NCBI GenBank assembly: GCA_051418075.1
Contig: JBPRGG010000025.1
Span: 1 to 64,000 of the forward strand
Length of the DNA: 64,000 nt
DNA from: JBPRGG01 sp051418075
GTDB lineage: Bacteria; Bacteroidota; Bacteroidia; Cytophagales; Cyclobacteriaceae
Direction of reading: 5' to 3'
A program made the position numbers and the translations under genes. The notes beneath the pieces are model-generated. The model did not search any database and was not told where the DNA came from. It worked only from the letters and a program-made list of their open reading frames with translations. Shown here one piece after another: positions 62,851 to 64,000 of the stretch; the first letter of the stretch is position 1; every line of letters begins with the position of its first letter.

Positions 62851-63513
62851 ATGAGTAGAAATAAAACGAGCAAATTCAAAGACAATGCCGTTCGTCAGAA
62901 TGTAATAGAGCCGGGTAAGCCGGAGTATGAGCAAATCAAAGGCCATTGGCGGACAAAACAATTTCATAATGACCATCCCATTGTGTTGGAGCTGGCCTGT
63001 GGTTATGGAGAATATACAGTGGAAATGGCCCGTTTATTTCCGGAGAGAAATTATATAGGGGTAGATATTAAAGGCGCCAGGATCTGGAGAGGAAGCAGCA
63101 TAGCTATAGAAGAAAATCTGTCTCAGGTCGCATTCCTCAGGACCAGGATCCAGTTGTTGGATCAGTTTTTTTCTCGCGATGAAGTAGATGACATCTGGAT
63201 TGTTTTTCCGGATCCCCGGCCCAGAGACCGGGACGAAAGACGCAGGCTTACCCATCCCCGGTTTTTGCAAATGTATCAGGAGATATTGAAAAAAGATGGT
63301 TGGGTAAGATTAAAAACAGACAACGATCAGTTTTTTGAATATACCCTGGAAGTCATAAATCAACTTTCCTCAACCTGTGATCTGGAGTATACCTTCGATC
63401 TTTATCATTCCCCCCTCTATGAAGAACATTTTGGCATAAGGACAAAGTATGAAAAAATGTTCAGCCTGGAAGGACATCAAATTAAATATTTAAAGTTTAA
63501 ATTCAGACATTAA
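62851..63513 (+). CDS. trmB: tRNA (guanine-N7-)-methyltransferase
   Basis: The enzyme methylates G46 in the variable loop of tRNAs. Motif I VLELACGYGEYTVEMA binds S-adenosylmethionine, and YIGVDIKGARIW gives the acidic loop end. VFPDPRPRDRDERRRLTHPRFL is the TrmB signature, with the catalytic Asp in FPDP. The C-terminal LYEEHFGIRTKYEKMF completes the family. The start overlaps closely with folC (3-bp gap). The identification is firm. Confidence 0.95.
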   Translation: MSRNKTSKFKDNAVRQNVIEPGKPEYEQIKGHWRTKQFHNDHPIVLELACGYGEYTVEMARLFPERNYIGVDIKGARIWRGSSIAIEENLSQVAFLRTRIQLLDQFFSRDEVDDIWIVFPDPRPRDRDERRRLTHPRFLQMYQEILKKDGWVRLKTDNDQFFEYTLEVINQLSSTCDLEYTFDLYHSPLYEEHFGIRTKYEKMFSLEGHQIKYLKFKFRH

Positions 63514-63528
63514 ATAAAGCACGATTAA

Positions 63529-64000
63529 ATGGAAAAGGATTTACAGTGGAGGCCTAATCAGAAACTTAGCTTGATCATTTATTTGGGTTTGATTTTAACA
63601 GGCGCTTTACTGATGATCTTGTTTGAAAAAGGGCATTTGGTTCTATTGCTTAATCAGCACAGAAATGCTTTTCTGGATGTTTTCTTCATTGGGTGGACCT
63701 TTTTGGGAGATGGATTAATGTTCCTGATATTAGTAATAATATTTTTGTTTATTCGCTTATACTGGGTCGTCCTCACCGCGCTTACGGCTTTAGTTCAAAC
63801 TGTCATGGTGCACCTTTTCAAACAATGGTTGTTTGAGGATCTGGCCCGTCCCAAACGCTTTTTTGAGGGACTTCAGGAATTGAACTTTATTCCCGGAGTT
63901 GATGTACACAGCTCCAATTCATTTCCTTCCGGTCATACGGCTACTGCCTTTGCTGTAGCAACGATCCTGATTTTGGTTATTCGAAGCAAGTTTTGGTCTG
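63529..64000 (+). CDS. PAP2-family lipid phosphatase (partial, N-terminal part)
   Basis: The frame from ATG 63529 is open to the window edge, 157 codons. Two or three membrane segments (about residues 14-32, 54-75 and 78-95) come first. The PAP2 motif I is visible as KQWLFEDLARPKRFF (K..RP) and motif II as NSFPSGHTATAF, the PSGH sequence with the catalytic His. Motif III lies beyond the window. The protein probably hydrolyses undecaprenyl pyrophosphate or phosphatidate in the membrane. Confidence 0.88.
   Translation, partial: MEKDLQWRPNQKLSLIIYLGLILTGALLMILFEKGHLVLLLNQHRNAFLDVFFIGWTFLGDGLMFLILVIIFLFIRLYWVVLTALTALVQTVMVHLFKQWLFEDLARPKRFFEGLQELNFIPGVDVHSSNSFPSGHTATAFAVATILILVIRSKFWS

Overview
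The window comes from a member of the Bacteroidota, most likely a Cytophagales-type marine or soil polysaccharide degrader. The clues are a moderate AT-rich composition, many lipoproteins with Bacteroidota-style signal peptides, promoter-like elements matching TAnnTTTG, a DUF6261-like protein, a DUF4625 lipoprotein, a Tricorn-type protease, the carboxynorspermidine branch of polyamine synthesis, and many sugar-active enzymes. This is inference from gene content; no rRNA or tRNA gene was seen.

Layout. 1-1773: 5' part of dnaE (minus). 2176-6933: sulfatase, secreted Gfo/Idh/MocA protein and an unassigned lipoprotein. 7161-15311: PRC-barrel protein, membrane-anchored EEP-family protein, aconitase and a Tricorn-like S41 protease. 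15312-16192: a non-coding stretch with a 41-bp tandem triplication and what look like decayed minus-strand frames. 16193-24519: a DUF6261-like protein, a terpenoid-cyclase-fold protein, a dinucleotide-binding reductase, the pair carboxynorspermidine dehydrogenase/decarboxylase, a ROK kinase, a HAD phosphatase and a PIN-PhoH ATPase. 24724-27968: GntR regulator divergent from a sugar permease and a D-apiose dehydrogenase-like enzyme. 28049-30821: peroxiredoxin, PKD lipoprotein, a Fur/Zur regulator and a His-rich DUF4625 lipoprotein sharing a perfect palindromic operator. 30980-39624: alcohol dehydrogenase, aldo/keto reductase, ChbG-type deacetylase, DUF2927-like lipoprotein, methyltransferase, small unknown protein, M14 peptidase and D-aminoacylase.

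The highlight is 39972-47971: six co-directional genes that read as a D-apiose/D-apionate catabolic operon. They encode a TIM-barrel OiaC-type decarboxylase, a RuBisCO-like protein, a DUF1537 kinase (OiaK type), a secreted GH140-type apiosidase, D-apionate oxidoisomerase (ApnO) and D-apionolactonase (ApnL). The missing first step (apiose oxidation) and uptake are probably supplied by the cluster at 24724-27968, about 12 kb upstream. Together they would release apiose from plant cell-wall glycans, import it, oxidise it to the lactone, open it, rearrange it and split it. The pathway is known in outline; the linkage with GH140, the split arrangement and the coexistence of two alternative decarboxylating branches are what deserve a second look.

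47972-51870 holds a convergent GH3 glycosidase and a DUF1080/TIM-barrel fusion lipoprotein. 51985-64000 is mostly housekeeping: msrA, holA, then a collinear envelope set (1018-residue TPR protein, outer-membrane barrel, SPOR protein, ExbB, ExbD, TonB-like protein), folC, trmB and the start of a PAP2 phosphatase.
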